Positions 35,394 through 45,220 are shown, numbered from the stretch's first letter. The stretch: 64,000 nucleotides of DNA from Vagococcus teuberi (GCF_001870205.1 NZ_CP017267.1:1786501-1850500), one strand, 5' to 3'. The notes: generated by a model from the letters alone, not told the origin. Program-made: numbers and translations.

Positions 35394-36656
35394 TTATGCT
35401 TTTTTAGTTACTCTCAATGCATCTTTAAACACTTGCATCATACTCTTATCACTATAAATAAGAACAGTTGATTTATAAACTCTTGCTGACATTCTAAGAA
35501 GTAATACGATAGCTACAACTAAAATACTTAGTGAAATCAATATCTCTGAGTTTGTCACACTATCATTTGCGATTCTAACCGGCATAGCAAATGAAGAAAA
35601 GAATGGAACAAACGAAAATATTTTAATTAAAATATTTTGAGGGTCTGACATTCCTAACATCATCGTTGGTAAAGACGCAATCATGATGAGATAAGTAACG
35701 GGGGTCACAGCTTTTGCTGCATCTTCTGACTTGCTGACAAGCGACCCAGTAAAAGCAGATAAAATCGTATAAATCAATACACCCAATAATAAGTACAATA
35801 AGTTATATCCAAGAATCCCTTTTATCAATTCATCCATAGAAACCGTCTCTAAAAATCCTTTAACTGTATCCATATCTTTAGCTAAGAAATACGCCACAAT
35901 TCCTGAGAATAAATAAATAATAACCTGAGTTAAAATCACTAAGAAAATCCCCATAATTTTCCCATAAAAATGCTTAGCCGCAGTCGTACTTGATAAAATA
36001 ATTTCCATAATACGCGTGCCTTTTTCAGAAGCAACTTCTTGTGCTGTAATAGATGCATACAGTAACACAATCATATACATCGCAAGAACAACAAAAAACC
36101 CTACAAACGTCAAAGCCATACGATTGTCTTTGTTTTCCTCGATTTTTCCATCTGATATTTTCACTTGCGTTTCACTCAATGAAGCTTGAGATAATAATTT
36201 CGTTACTTGATCAGATGTGAGTCCCAATGAGCTTGAATTAAGACCTAACTGCATTTGATTTAGATACCCTAACAATAACTGTTGATTCGTGCTCCCCAAT
36301 GTTTCAACACCTGTGTATTGTCCAGTCAATTGGTTATTCTTAACTGAAATAACCAGATAACCATCTATTTCTTCTTTTTCTAACGCTTTTTTAGCTGTTG
36401 ATTCTGTCGTAATCTTTTTATTAATATCAAAATCATTTTTAGCTAATTCAATATAACTATCTGTCATGCCTTTGTCTTCTGATACAATCGCAATTTCATT
36501 CACATCAGCAAATTTTGAGCTAAGATAACCTGTACCAAATGAAAAAGCAATCAATAAAAAAGGAGCCAATACCATCATAATAAAACTAGCAGATTTTACA
36601 TGTTTTTTATATGTTTCTAGTGCAACAACCCAAAACTTATTCATCTTCTTCACCAA
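35394..36656 (-). CDS. ABC-2 type permease (NatB-like)
   Basis: Export permease of 420 residues: one N-terminal helix (about 20-42), a large extracytoplasmic domain (about 50-175), then five to six helices, as in NatB. EVASEKGTRIMEIILSSTTA is the conserved cytoplasmic loop that docks to the ATPase. It overlaps the ATPase gene by 20 nt. Cargo is unknown; NatAB in Bacillus exports Na+, but related pairs export drugs or peptides. Confidence 0.83.
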   Translation of the reverse strand: MVKKMNKFWVVALETYKKHVKSASFIMMVLAPFLLIAFSFGTGYLSSKFADVNEIAIVSEDKGMTDSYIELAKNDFDINKKITTESTAKKALEKEEIDGYLVISVKNNQLTGQYTGVETLGSTNQQLLLGYLNQMQLGLNSSSLGLTSDQVTKLLSQASLSETQVKISDGKIEENKDNRMALTFVGFFVVLAMYMIVLLYASITAQEVASEKGTRIMEIILSSTTAAKHFYGKIMGIFLVILTQVIIYLFSGIVAYFLAKDMDTVKGFLETVSMDELIKGILGYNLLYLLLGVLIYTILSAFTGSLVSKSEDAAKAVTPVTYLIMIASLPTMMLGMSDPQNILIKIFSFVPFFSSFAMPVRIANDSVTNSEILISLSILVVAIVLLLRMSARVYKSTVLIYSDKSMMQVFKDALRVTKKA

Positions 36657-37539
36657 CTTTCATTTTAAATATCTCCTCTAAAGTGGGTGGTTGTTGATTA
36701 AATACTGGTATATAATCACTAACTCTCATCGCTTCATCAAAGACCAAACGACCAACTTCTGACGATTCTAATCGAATATTATAATATCCTTCTCGTGGAC
36801 TTTCTACATTAAGCACGCCTGGAATACTCTCCACTTCTTCTTTTGTTAACACACTTTCCAATTCTAAACGAGTTCGACCAAATGATTCACGAATCGATTG
36901 AACCGTACCATCAAGTACCATCTCGCCATTTCGTAACATCACTAGATGATCGCATATTTTTTCAACATTTTCCATGTTATGACTAGAAAAAATGACACAT
37001 GACCCTTTTTCTTTTAATTCGATAATTCCTTCTTTTAGTAATTCAGCATTTACTGGATCTAAACCACTAAACGGCTCATCAAGAATAATTAGCTTTGGTT
37101 CATGGATTAAAGTTGCGATAAGCTGTACTTTCTGTTGATTTCCTTTAGATAATGATTTTACTTTATCTGTTTTTTTTCCTTTAACTTGAAATTTATCCAT
37201 CCATTTGTCAATCAAAGGAACAATTTCTTTTTTCTTTTTACCACGCAAACGACCAAAATAAATTAATTGATCTTCAATAGTAACTTTAGGATATAATCCT
37301 CTTTCTTCTGGTAAGTAACCTATCACATTATAATCCTTTTCAGTCAACGGCTTTCCATTCCACAATACATCGCCATCATCTGTATCTAAAAAATTTAATA
37401 TCAAACGAAATGTGGTAGATTTACCTGCCCCATTTTGCCCGATTAATCCTAATATTTTACCATCCGGTATTCTAAATGACACATCATCAACTGCTGCCAT
37501 ATCACCAAAATACTTTGTTAACCCATCTACTTCTAACAT
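36637..37539 (-). CDS. ABC transporter ATP-binding protein (NatA-like)
   Basis: ATPase of 300 residues. Walker A is GLIGQNGAGKST (near 32), signature LSKGNQQKVQLIATL, Walker B LIILDEPFSGLDPVNAELL, then a C-terminal extension typical of the NatA/DUF4162 group. It pairs with the following permease. It is third in the operon PadR, DUF2812 protein, ATPase, permease, so a PadR-sensed toxic compound is a plausible cargo class. Confidence 0.87.
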   Translation of the reverse strand: MLEVDGLTKYFGDMAAVDDVSFRIPDGKILGLIGQNGAGKSTTFRLILNFLDTDDGDVLWNGKPLTEKDYNVIGYLPEERGLYPKVTIEDQLIYFGRLRGKKKKEIVPLIDKWMDKFQVKGKKTDKVKSLSKGNQQKVQLIATLIHEPKLIILDEPFSGLDPVNAELLKEGIIELKEKGSCVIFSSHNMENVEKICDHLVMLRNGEMVLDGTVQSIRESFGRTRLELESVLTKEEVESIPGVLNVESPREGYYNIRLESSEVGRLVFDEAMRVSDYIPVFNQQPPTLEEIFKMKVGEEDE

Positions 37540-37552
37540 CTTTTCCCTCCTA

Positions 37553-38221
37553 TTAGTTAAAAAATAACATACTACTTATAAAACCAAAAATTGCTCCTAT
37601 AACCATTGAAATCACCATATCTCGTCCAAAATTTTGACTTCTGTCTATTGCTTTAGGATTGTTATAAAGCTCTGGTCGTTTTCGATACATCACCTTAAAA
37701 TACAACAATAACACTGCCATCATAATTGGAAAAATCATTCCGACAAATAAAACACCACTTACCATAACCTTTACCCATAGACTCATACTAAAATTATTAA
37801 AATGAAATAAAAATAAATAGATAATTAAACTTGGAAAAAACAGCCATAACGATTGTAATAACATCCATACCGTCTCATTTTTTAATCGTTCTTTATACGT
37901 TTGCCTATCAGTATAATTAAAAATATGATTACCTGTCGACTTAAAAACAAAATATCTATTTCGATAATTTTCAACTAGTGACCATCCTGAGTCTTGATAA
38001 AGCTCAACATAATCACATACATCTATTTTCTTTCCACTATAAAAATCAATCACCCACGTAGAATCTTCAGGTTTAGCTTTTTTAAAGATATAAAAACCAA
38101 AAGGACTAATTTTTTTGAGCTGCCACCCTTCTCTAGCTTCTTTAGCAAATTGAATACTTTCTTTTTCAGAATAAAATGCCAATCCTTTAGATAGTTTAAT
38201 TTTTGTGTTTTTAAATACCAT
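37553..38221 (-). CDS. DUF2812 membrane protein
   Basis: Protein of about 222 residues: a soluble N-terminal DUF2812-type domain (GLAFYSEKESIQFAKEAREGWQLKKIS, GFYIFKKAKPED), then three hydrophobic helices in the C-terminal half. DUF2812 genes are typically paired with PadR regulators; function is unknown. The ATG at 38221 follows AAGGTGG and overlaps the PadR stop by 11 nt. An in-frame opening to 38242 is not preferred. Confidence 0.78.
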   Translation of the reverse strand: MVFKNTKIKLSKGLAFYSEKESIQFAKEAREGWQLKKISPFGFYIFKKAKPEDSTWVIDFYSGKKIDVCDYVELYQDSGWSLVENYRNRYFVFKSTGNHIFNYTDRQTYKERLKNETVWMLLQSLWLFFPSLIIYLFLFHFNNFSMSLWVKVMVSGVLFVGMIFPIMMAVLLLYFKVMYRKRPELYNNPKAIDRSQNFGRDMVISMVIGAIFGFISSMLFFN

Positions 38222-38531
38222 ACACATCCACCTTATCTCCATTTAATAAAGAGCGTCCTGCCTCATAAAACATTCTCCTTCTCTCAACTTCTTTAATCAA
38301 GTCAGCCTTACCTTGGTCAGTAATAACATAAATTTTCTTTCTATCTTTATCTTCTTTTAACCTAATGTCACCTTTCTTTTCTAATTTTTTAAGTATTGTA
38401 TACATACTTGCTGGTCCAATGGATACACTATCATATGTCATATCACTGATTCCTTTCATAATAGCATAGCCATGTCTAGGTTCTAGTAAACTTAGTAAGA
38501 TTAAGTATGTCGAGTCCGTCATTGATTCCAT
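38211..38531 (-). CDS. PadR-family transcriptional regulator
   Basis: Small winged-helix repressor of 106 residues. The PadR pattern is clear: TYLILLSLLEPRHGYAIMKGI, SIGPASMYTILKKLEKKGDI and a dimerization helix. GGGGAGGG lies 8 nt before the ATG. It heads the exporter operon, and a large perfect inverted repeat overlaps its promoter, implying autorepression relieved by a ligand. The ligand is unknown. Confidence 0.88.
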   Translation of the reverse strand: MESMTDSTYLILLSLLEPRHGYAIMKGISDMTYDSVSIGPASMYTILKKLEKKGDIRLKEDKDRKKIYVITDQGKADLIKEVERRRMFYEAGRSLLNGDKVDVYGI

Positions 38532-38566
38532 TTTATTTTCCCTCCCCTTTAATCTTTTTTATATTG

Positions 38567-38626
38567 TATATCATTCTATAATATATTGTTAACTGATATA
38601 TTATAGAATGATATATTTTTTGTCAA
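38567..38626 (-). promoter_or_regulatory. Promoter and probable PadR operator
   Basis: TTGACA (38626-38621) and a TATAAT (38605-38600) on the minus strand overlap a perfect 20-bp inverted repeat (38567-38586 with 38596-38615, 9-nt spacer). The repeat spans the -10 and the start region, as expected for a repressor site. Confidence 0.65.
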
Positions 38627-38630
38627 TAAA

Positions 38631-38667
38631 AAAATGACTTACAGCTAAAATTGCCATAAGTCATTTT
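38631..38667 (-). terminator. Terminator of the NlpC/P60 gene
   Basis: A perfect 11-bp stem, AAAATGACTTA with TAAGTCATTTT (38631-38641 and 38657-38667), followed by a T-run on the minus strand. Confidence 0.8.
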
Positions 38668-38682
38668 AATTTTTTATTTTAA

Positions 38683-39999
38683 TTAGTTAACTCTTACACC
38701 AAAATCTGGTGAGTAATAAGACATGCTTGTAACTTTTACAGATTCTCCAGGCTGTGGTGCATGAATATATTGTCCACCACCAACATAGATACCTACATGA
38801 TACGTTGCACCTCTAGAACCCCAGAATACCAAGTCTCCTGGTTGTAACTCACTTAATGAAATCTGTGTTCCAGCACTTTCTTGAGGAACAGTCCATCCAC
38901 CAATTTCTTTTCCTGCTGCTTGACGGAATACATAAGAAGTAAATCCTGAACAGTCAAATGAATCTGGTCCTTTAGCTCCCCAAACATATGGTTTACCAAT
39001 ATGTTTATAGGCTTCTGATACGATAGCACTTCCGTTTGCAGCTGGAGCTGAAGGTGTTGGTGCTGGAGTAGGAGTTGTTGCTACTGGAGTACTTGGAGCA
39101 GGTGTTGGTGTACTTTGCTCTGGTGTACTTTGCTCTGGTGTACTTTGAGTAGTTCCTTCCTTTTCATTTGGTTTGTTCTCACTAGGAGTAATATCGTTTG
39201 GTGTCACGTAATTCTCTTGTTTATCAATTTTACCAGCATTTGTATCTTCTTTTGCTTTGTTTCCAGTTGCTTTTGTTTCAACTTTTGCTGCTGCTACAGC
39301 TTTACGTTGTTCTTCACGTTTTTGTTCTGCAGCTTTTTGTTCAGCTAAGTATTGTTCTTTTTTACTTTCTTCAGTTGCTTTTTCTGCAGATAATTTGCTA
39401 ACTGCTGCTTGTTGTGCTAATTCTTGGTCTTCTAACTCACCCTTTTTAGCTTCTAGAGTAACAGCTGCTTCCTGTACTTCTTTTGCTTTTTCTTCTACAG
39501 ATTCTTTTTTCGTTTCAACTGCATCTTTATCTTGTTTTTGTTGTTTCATCATATCATTATTAGCACCAACTAAACGACTTGCCGCCATCACTTTTGTTAA
39601 TGCATCTGATACAGAATCAGCATTTAATACTAGATCAACAACATTAGAGCTGTTTGAATCAACTTGTACAGATCTTGCTTGTTCTTTGATTGACGCATCG
39701 CGTTTTGCAATACGCGCTTCTAAATCTTTTATTTCACCATTTAAGTTTGAAATTTCTTTTGTTAGTTCTACCTGTTTTGTTTGTAAAGCAGATGCCTCGT
39801 TTTTTATTGACGAAATATTTTCTTTAATACTTGCTAATTGGTTTGAGGCTTCTTGTTCTTTAGTAGCTAATTCATTTATTTTTTTATCTTGTTCTTCTAC
39901 TTTCGAATCTTTGTTAGCTGCTGTCGCAACAGTTGGAGCACCTACAGTACTTAATAACATACTACTTAACAAAACTGTTGATAATACTTTCTTCTTCAA
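38683..39999 (-). CDS. SagA/PcsB-like secreted peptidoglycan hydrolase (NlpC/P60)
   Basis: Secreted cell-wall hydrolase of 438 residues. A signal peptide (about 1-27, ending APTVATAA) is followed by a long coiled coil (about 30-240), a Thr/Pro/Ser-rich linker with STPEQ repeats (about 275-325) and an NlpC/P60 domain. Catalytic Cys is in DCSGFTSYVF and His in YHVGIYVGGGQY. Start codon is TTG with GGAGG 11 nt upstream. It resembles enterococcal SagA and streptococcal PcsB, and lies downstream of mreC-mreD like pcsB, suggesting a role in septum splitting. Confidence 0.9.
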   Translation of the reverse strand: MKKKVLSTVLLSSMLLSTVGAPTVATAANKDSKVEEQDKKINELATKEQEASNQLASIKENISSIKNEASALQTKQVELTKEISNLNGEIKDLEARIAKRDASIKEQARSVQVDSNSSNVVDLVLNADSVSDALTKVMAASRLVGANNDMMKQQKQDKDAVETKKESVEEKAKEVQEAAVTLEAKKGELEDQELAQQAAVSKLSAEKATEESKKEQYLAEQKAAEQKREEQRKAVAAAKVETKATGNKAKEDTNAGKIDKQENYVTPNDITPSENKPNEKEGTTQSTPEQSTPEQSTPTPAPSTPVATTPTPAPTPSAPAANGSAIVSEAYKHIGKPYVWGAKGPDSFDCSGFTSYVFRQAAGKEIGGWTVPQESAGTQISLSELQPGDLVFWGSRGATYHVGIYVGGGQYIHAPQPGESVKVTSMSYYSPDFGVRVN

Positions 40000-40156
40000 A
40001 ATTTGCCATCCTCCATTTTTCTACGTCTACATTTATTTTCTTTACTTAATTTTTTATTTAAATTTTTAATTTTACGTTAACTTTAATAATAAATAAATTT
40101 TAACATAGATACATGTCACTTGTATGATAGAAATATTACAAAAACATTTCAATCAA

Positions 40157-40675
40157 TCATTTTATTTCATTAACACCATATACCTTTGATAACGGGATGA
40201 CTAATAGACATATATATAAAACATTGATTAGTAAAGACGGTGCCAGATTACGTGTAAAAAAATCTAAAAAATTAGCTGTTGTTAACTTAAATATACTAAG
40301 TAATACTGCTCTTCCTATTGAGATAAGAGTAACAAATACAATAAAACTTAAAATCAACGTCAATGTATTTGGTTCAACATATTCGAACAAACGATACATA
40401 AAAAATACAATTATAGGGAATAAAATCAAGTTAATTCCTAATACATTATAAAAATAGGAATCGTACAGTAAGCCAATAATCGTTGCACAAATCATTAGAT
40501 AAGTTTGACTCACTTTAAAGGTTGAAAACATTAGTATAAGAAGCACCAAATGGCTTGTAAACGTCATGGGAATAGACAGCATCCCCATCATTGCACTACT
40601 AACGTGGCCATCTACTAACATAGCAATAAACAATAATATAGGTAAATAGTATGGATAATATGATTTTTGTTCCAT
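40157..40675 (-). CDS. mreD: Rod shape-determining protein MreD
   Basis: Integral membrane protein of 172 residues with five hydrophobic segments, length and spacing typical of MreD. It works with MreC in directing peripheral wall synthesis. The start abuts the mreC stop, so the two are coupled. No mreB is present nearby, as is normal in ovoid cocci. Confidence 0.88.
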   Translation of the reverse strand: MEQKSYYPYYLPILLFIAMLVDGHVSSAMMGMLSIPMTFTSHLVLLILMFSTFKVSQTYLMICATIIGLLYDSYFYNVLGINLILFPIIVFFMYRLFEYVEPNTLTLILSFIVFVTLISIGRAVLLSIFKLTTANFLDFFTRNLAPSLLINVLYICLLVIPLSKVYGVNEIK

Positions 40676-41544
40676 TATTCCACCTCTTGCTTCCCTGCTA
40701 ATCTCTTAATAACTGTCACACTAGACACATCATACATATCAGCAACTGGAGTTACTAATACTTCTGCATTTAGGCCTGTTTTATTTTTCTTCACTTCTTT
40801 TACTTCACCAACAACCAATCCTTCAGGAGAATTGTTGCCTAAACCAGAAGTCGACACTAAATCCCCTTTTTTGATATTATCAACACTTGTTAGTTGAGAA
40901 ACAATCAATGTGTGAGTTTTACTATTGTAACCTTCCATCAAACCATACGCTGTTTTTTCACCTTTAGTTTGAATCATCACAGGAAAATGATTAGTATTTT
41001 GATTTTGGGTTGTCAGTAATTCTACTTTCGAACTTCCTGATTCAGCAATAATGACACGACCAATTAACCCTTTATCTCCCATAACTGCCATGTTAGCCTC
41101 GATGCCATCCTTAGTTCCTTTATTGATAATAAGGACATCTTGCCAACTATCTGGCGAACGATTGATCACACTTGCATTAATCACGTCATAATCAGTTAAG
41201 GTATCATTGAGTTTCAACTGCTCTTTTAATTTTCTTGTTTCAGCTTTTTGACTTGCCAACTCTGCTTCTAGTGAAACACTTTTATCAATTTGTTTTTTCA
41301 ATTCTTGATTTTCTGTATAAGTATTAAACAAATTATTAATACTCTTTACACCACTTTCTAATAATCTGAATGGTGCCTTGACAACATTATCTACTTTTGC
41401 AATCACATTATTCGTTTGCGACTGTCCAGGTAAACTTTTTTTATTATTATCTCTTTGCATCGCACTAAATGTTACTAACAATATGATGACTATCACTATC
41501 GTAACAGCTATAATAATATTTCGACTTGAATTATTTTTTTTCAC
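40675..41544 (-). CDS. mreC: Rod shape-determining protein MreC
   Basis: Bitopic morphogenesis protein of 289 residues: short cytoplasmic tail, membrane helix (about 9-28), coiled coil (about 65-110, NQELKKQIDKSVSLEAELAS) and the double beta-barrel domain with SPDSWQDVLIINKGTKDGI and GDKGLIGRVI. It is first in mreC-mreD-sagA-like order. Confidence 0.92.
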   Translation of the reverse strand: MKKNNSSRNIIIAVTIVIVIILLVTFSAMQRDNNKKSLPGQSQTNNVIAKVDNVVKAPFRLLESGVKSINNLFNTYTENQELKKQIDKSVSLEAELASQKAETRKLKEQLKLNDTLTDYDVINASVINRSPDSWQDVLIINKGTKDGIEANMAVMGDKGLIGRVIIAESGSSKVELLTTQNQNTNHFPVMIQTKGEKTAYGLMEGYNSKTHTLIVSQLTSVDNIKKGDLVSTSGLGNNSPEGLVVGEVKEVKKNKTGLNAEVLVTPVADMYDVSSVTVIKRLAGKQEVE

Positions 41545-41716
41545 TATTCCACCTCATAGCTCCTTATTATCTAAAAAACATACATCCTTGATTCTACCAT
41601 TTTTCTTTAGTATTAACCATACAACTACCCTTTTGTTTTTAAAATTTTAATAAAGTAATGTAAGCATTATGACCTACTTTAGACTATAATGATATTAGGA
41701 AGGGGTTATTATAACA

Positions 41717-42360
41717 ATGTCTAGCAATTATTGGTATCTATCCGAACATTTAATCAACTTTTTTCACCTATATTATTCCTATTAGTCACCATCACACTCT
41801 TCATATTATTCGGCACATTTTCCACAAACATACCGAATAAAAAAATATTTAAAATCATCGCACTCATAGTAAGTGTAACTGTCATATTAACTGTTGGTAT
41901 TTCTATCTTCACGAAAGATTATCGAAGTTTGACGAAATATGAAGCTAATGCTAATCGAAAAAGACAAATAGCCATTCTTCATTACGAGAGACGGTCAAAC
42001 AGCTCATCAACTAATGCTAGCTTATATGATATAAACAAAACTCTTAATCTACCATTCTATAAAAAAGAAACTGCCACAGAAACTGATTCTCTTACTTATC
42101 TTGGAAAAAATGACGTCTTTTATTTTTTTACCGATGATAAAAACATCTTTCAATTAGATTTATCAAGTGATCGACTAGTATTTCAGCCTGTTGTTCATGT
42201 ATCTATCACAAAAGAATGTGCTAAATTATCTGATAAGGAATTTAAAGATATCGACTTTAAAGAAAAAATTGGTCCAGATATTTCGTCTATTATCGTGCCA
42301 AATTCCAAACGAGATTTACTCTATAAACCAAATGTCATAACTTATGATTTAATCAAATAA
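41717..42360 (+). pseudogene. Frameshifted unknown membrane-anchored protein
   Basis: The main open frame (41731-42360, TTG start, 209 codons) encodes two hydrophobic helices followed by a soluble domain of about 150 residues that I do not recognise. The only sensible start, an ATG at 41717 after AGGAAGGGG, reads MSSNYWYLSEHLINFF in another frame and stops after 22 codons. Joining the frames at the T-run (41759-41764) would give a continuous N terminus. It could be a broken gene, slippage on the T-run, or a sequencing error. TATAAT at 41685-41690 is a possible promoter. Confidence 0.55.
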
Positions 42361-42395
42361 AAAAGCCGTCCCATATTAGGACGACCTTTTTTAAT
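42358..42395. terminator. Bidirectional terminator between unknown gene and adhE
   Basis: Arms AAGCCGTCC and GGACGACCTT with a 7-nt loop and A/T tails on both sides, between two convergent genes. Confidence 0.85.
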
Positions 42396-42401
42396 TTATC
42401 A

Positions 42402-45002
42402 TTAGTTACCTTCATAAGAATCAATAATGATTTGTTTTAATTCACTAATTAATGGTTCTTTAGGGTTAGCAGTTGTACATTGATCTTCGTAAGCAAGTTC
42501 AGCCATACGATCAACTGTTTCATCCAATGTTTTTTTGCTTAATCCTTGTGCTGATAAGTTCATGTCGATTCCAACACGTTTTCCTAAATCATCAACAGCT
42601 TTAGCTAAAGATTCTACTAATTCTTCTGTTGTGTTACCTTTAAGTCCTAAGAAACGCGCGATGTCTGCATAATCTGTATCAGCTCTAAAGTAATCATATT
42701 TAGGGAACAATGCATGTTTTGAAGGATCTTTTGCATTGTAGCGAATAATATGTGGTAAAAGAATCGCATTAGTACGTCCATGAGGAATACCGTATTCTCC
42801 ACCAATTTTATGAGCGATTGAGTGACAAATACCTAAGAATGCATTGGCAAACGCCATACCAGCCATTGTAGAAGCATTATGCATTTTTTCACGGTTTTCT
42901 AAGTTAGGATTTTTAACTGAGTCTTCTAAGTTTTCAAAGACTAATTTAATAGCTTGTAAGCTTAACCCTCTCGTGTAATCACTTGCCATAACAGATACAT
43001 ATGACTCGATTGCATGAGTTAATACGTCCATACCAGTATCAGCTGTAACTGAAGCAGGAACACTCATAACAAATTGTGGATCAATAATTGCCACATCTGG
43101 AGTTAATGCATAATCTGCTAATGGGTATTTCACGTGAGTTTCACTGTCAGTAATAACCGCAAATGGTGTTACTTCCGCACCAGTACCTGATGTTGTTGGA
43201 ATAGCAACCATTTTAGCTTTTCTAGCTTCAGGAATTTTGTAAGCACGTTTACGAATATCTAAGAATTTTTGTTTAGCGCCAAAGAATTCTGTTTCTGGAT
43301 GTTCATAGAATAACCACATACCTTTAGCCGCATCAATAGCAGATCCACCACCGATGGCAATAACTGTGTCAGGTTGGAATTTCATCATTTGTTCTGTACC
43401 AGCATAAACTGTATTTGTTGAAGGATTTGGTTCAACATCTGAGAACATTTCAAATTTTACCTTGTTTTGACGTTTCATTAATTCATCAATCACTTTTTGA
43501 GCATACCCAAATTCAACCATACCTGGGTCACAAACGATGAATACACGTTCAACGTCTTTCATTTTTTGTAAATATTGAATTGAATTTAATTCAAAGTAGA
43601 TTTTTTCAGGTAATTTAAACCATTGCATGTTATTTCTCCGTTTCGTTAAAGTTTTAGTGTTAATCAAATTAACTGCTGAAACGTTTTTAGATACTGAGTT
43701 TTTACCATAAGATCCACAACCTAAAGTTAATGATGGAATCATTTCGTTGTAGATATCACCAATACCACCTTGAGCCGCTGGAGAGTTAATTAAAATACGA
43801 CAAGCGTTCATTCTTAAACCAAATGCTAATTGTAAGTCTTCATCTTCAGAATGTAGAACCGCTGTATGTCCTTCACCATTAAGTTTTAACATTTTTTCAC
43901 ATAATTCTAAACCATGTTCAGTATTATTAGCTTTAAACATTGCTAATACTGGAGATAATTTTTCACGTGATAATGGATAATCTGGACCAGCATCTTCTAA
44001 TTCAGCTACTAAAATTTTAGTTCCTTCTGGTACTTTAATTCCAGCATCTTTAGCAATAGATACTGCTGAATGTCCAACAATTTTAGGATTAACAGCTGTT
44101 TTTGTTTCATTCATCACGGCTTTTTCTAATTTTTCTAGTTCATTTGGTTTTACAAAGTATACTTGATGCGCTTCAAATTCTTTTTTCACTGCATCGTAGA
44201 TTTCTTTATCAACAATGACACCTTGCTCTGATGCACAAATCATCCCATTATCGAATGATTTAGATGTAATTAAGTCGTTTACCGCACGTTTGATTTTAGC
44301 TGATTTTTCAACATAAGCAGGAGTGTTACCAGGACCTACTCCAAGAGCTGGTTTACCAGTTGAATAAGCTGCTTTAACCATTCCAGAACCACCAGTTGCA
44401 AGAACAATTGCAACACCTTCATGGTTCATTAATGTATTTGTTGCTTCAATAGATGGCGTATCAATCCATTGAATACAATTTTCAGGAGCGCCAGCTTTAA
44501 CTGCTGCATCTCTTACAACCTTTGCCGCTGCTGCAGATGATTTTTGTGCACTCGGATGGAAAGCAAAAATAATTGGGTTACGTGTTTTAATCGCAATCAT
44601 TGATTTGAAAATAGTTGTTGATGTTGGATTTGTTGTTGGTGTTACCCCACATACCACTCCGACTGGGTCAGCAATTTCGATGATTTGTTTTTGTTCATCT
44701 TCATTAATAACTCCAACAGTTTTATCATTTTTAATGTTGTTCCAAATACTTTCAGAAGCAAACATGTTTTTGATTGCTTTATCTTCATAAATACCACGGC
44801 CAGTTTCTTCTACTGCTAATTTAGCTAAAGGCATATGTTCATTCAAGGCAGCCATAGCCATTTGGTGAACGATATGATCCACTTTTTCTTGATCAAAAGT
44901 TTTCATTTCTTTTAATGCTTCTTGAGCATTAGCGACTAAATGATCAATTGTTTCTGTTACTGATTGTTCTTTTACTTCAGCTTTTTTATTTTTATCTTTC
45001 AA
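42402..45002 (-). CDS. adhE: Bifunctional acetaldehyde-CoA/alcohol dehydrogenase AdhE
   Basis: Fermentative enzyme of 866 residues that reduces acetyl-CoA to ethanol in two NADH steps and assembles into spirosomes. The N-terminal aldehyde dehydrogenase half has the nucleophile Cys in NGMICASEQGVIV. The C-terminal iron alcohol dehydrogenase half has GGGSAIDAAKG and the metal ligands in DTGMDVLTHAIE and GICHSIAHKIGGEYGIPHGR. Start codon is TTG with GGAGGG 7 nt upstream. Rex-like sites in the upstream region suggest NADH-responsive control. Confidence 0.96.
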   Translation of the reverse strand: MKDKNKKAEVKEQSVTETIDHLVANAQEALKEMKTFDQEKVDHIVHQMAMAALNEHMPLAKLAVEETGRGIYEDKAIKNMFASESIWNNIKNDKTVGVINEDEQKQIIEIADPVGVVCGVTPTTNPTSTTIFKSMIAIKTRNPIIFAFHPSAQKSSAAAAKVVRDAAVKAGAPENCIQWIDTPSIEATNTLMNHEGVAIVLATGGSGMVKAAYSTGKPALGVGPGNTPAYVEKSAKIKRAVNDLITSKSFDNGMICASEQGVIVDKEIYDAVKKEFEAHQVYFVKPNELEKLEKAVMNETKTAVNPKIVGHSAVSIAKDAGIKVPEGTKILVAELEDAGPDYPLSREKLSPVLAMFKANNTEHGLELCEKMLKLNGEGHTAVLHSEDEDLQLAFGLRMNACRILINSPAAQGGIGDIYNEMIPSLTLGCGSYGKNSVSKNVSAVNLINTKTLTKRRNNMQWFKLPEKIYFELNSIQYLQKMKDVERVFIVCDPGMVEFGYAQKVIDELMKRQNKVKFEMFSDVEPNPSTNTVYAGTEQMMKFQPDTVIAIGGGSAIDAAKGMWLFYEHPETEFFGAKQKFLDIRKRAYKIPEARKAKMVAIPTTSGTGAEVTPFAVITDSETHVKYPLADYALTPDVAIIDPQFVMSVPASVTADTGMDVLTHAIESYVSVMASDYTRGLSLQAIKLVFENLEDSVKNPNLENREKMHNASTMAGMAFANAFLGICHSIAHKIGGEYGIPHGRTNAILLPHIIRYNAKDPSKHALFPKYDYFRADTDYADIARFLGLKGNTTEELVESLAKAVDDLGKRVGIDMNLSAQGLSKKTLDETVDRMAELAYEDQCTTANPKEPLISELKQIIIDSYEGN

Positions 45003-45034
45003 AGTAATACCCTCCTGAATTCAATTCGTTATGT

Positions 45035-45101
45035 ATTTCACAAATATAATATACAATACTTTTTCCACCTTGTAAATACTTTTATGTGATTTTTTTCACT
45101 T
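45035..45101 (-). promoter_or_regulatory. adhE promoter with Rex-like sites
   Basis: On the minus strand TTTACA (45076-45071) and TATATT (45053-45048) are 17 nt apart. A Rex-like half-palindrome TTGTGAAATACATAAC follows immediately, and ATGTGA-N6-TCACTT (45084-45101) lies just upstream of the -35. Confidence 0.6.
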
Positions 45102-45202
45102 TATTCAAGTGAATACGTTTTCTCTTAATAAAACCTTAAAATAAACATTTAAATCTGATTTCATTCTTTAGTCGAGTGATATTTTTCTTAATAATTGAAA
45201 TA

Positions 45203-45220
45203 TTGTGACTTATATCACTT
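45203..45220. promoter_or_regulatory. Upstream Rex-type operator
   Basis: TTGTGA-N6-TCACTT matches the Rex consensus (TTGTGA-N6-TCACAA) at all but the last two bases. It lies about 150 bp upstream of the adhE -10. Confidence 0.55.

Noticed and set aside
39107-39160. Short tandem repeats that might suggest a CRISPR or VNTR locus
   Set aside because: They are 15-nt units coding STPEQ in the hydrolase linker, too few and too short for CRISPR. They could vary in number but are an ordinary protein linker.
39257-40069. A 270-codon open frame on the plus strand opposite the SagA-like gene
   Set aside because: It is antisense to a well-supported secreted hydrolase, has Ser/Cys/Phe-rich composition typical of a reverse-read coiled coil, and no good ribosome-binding site.
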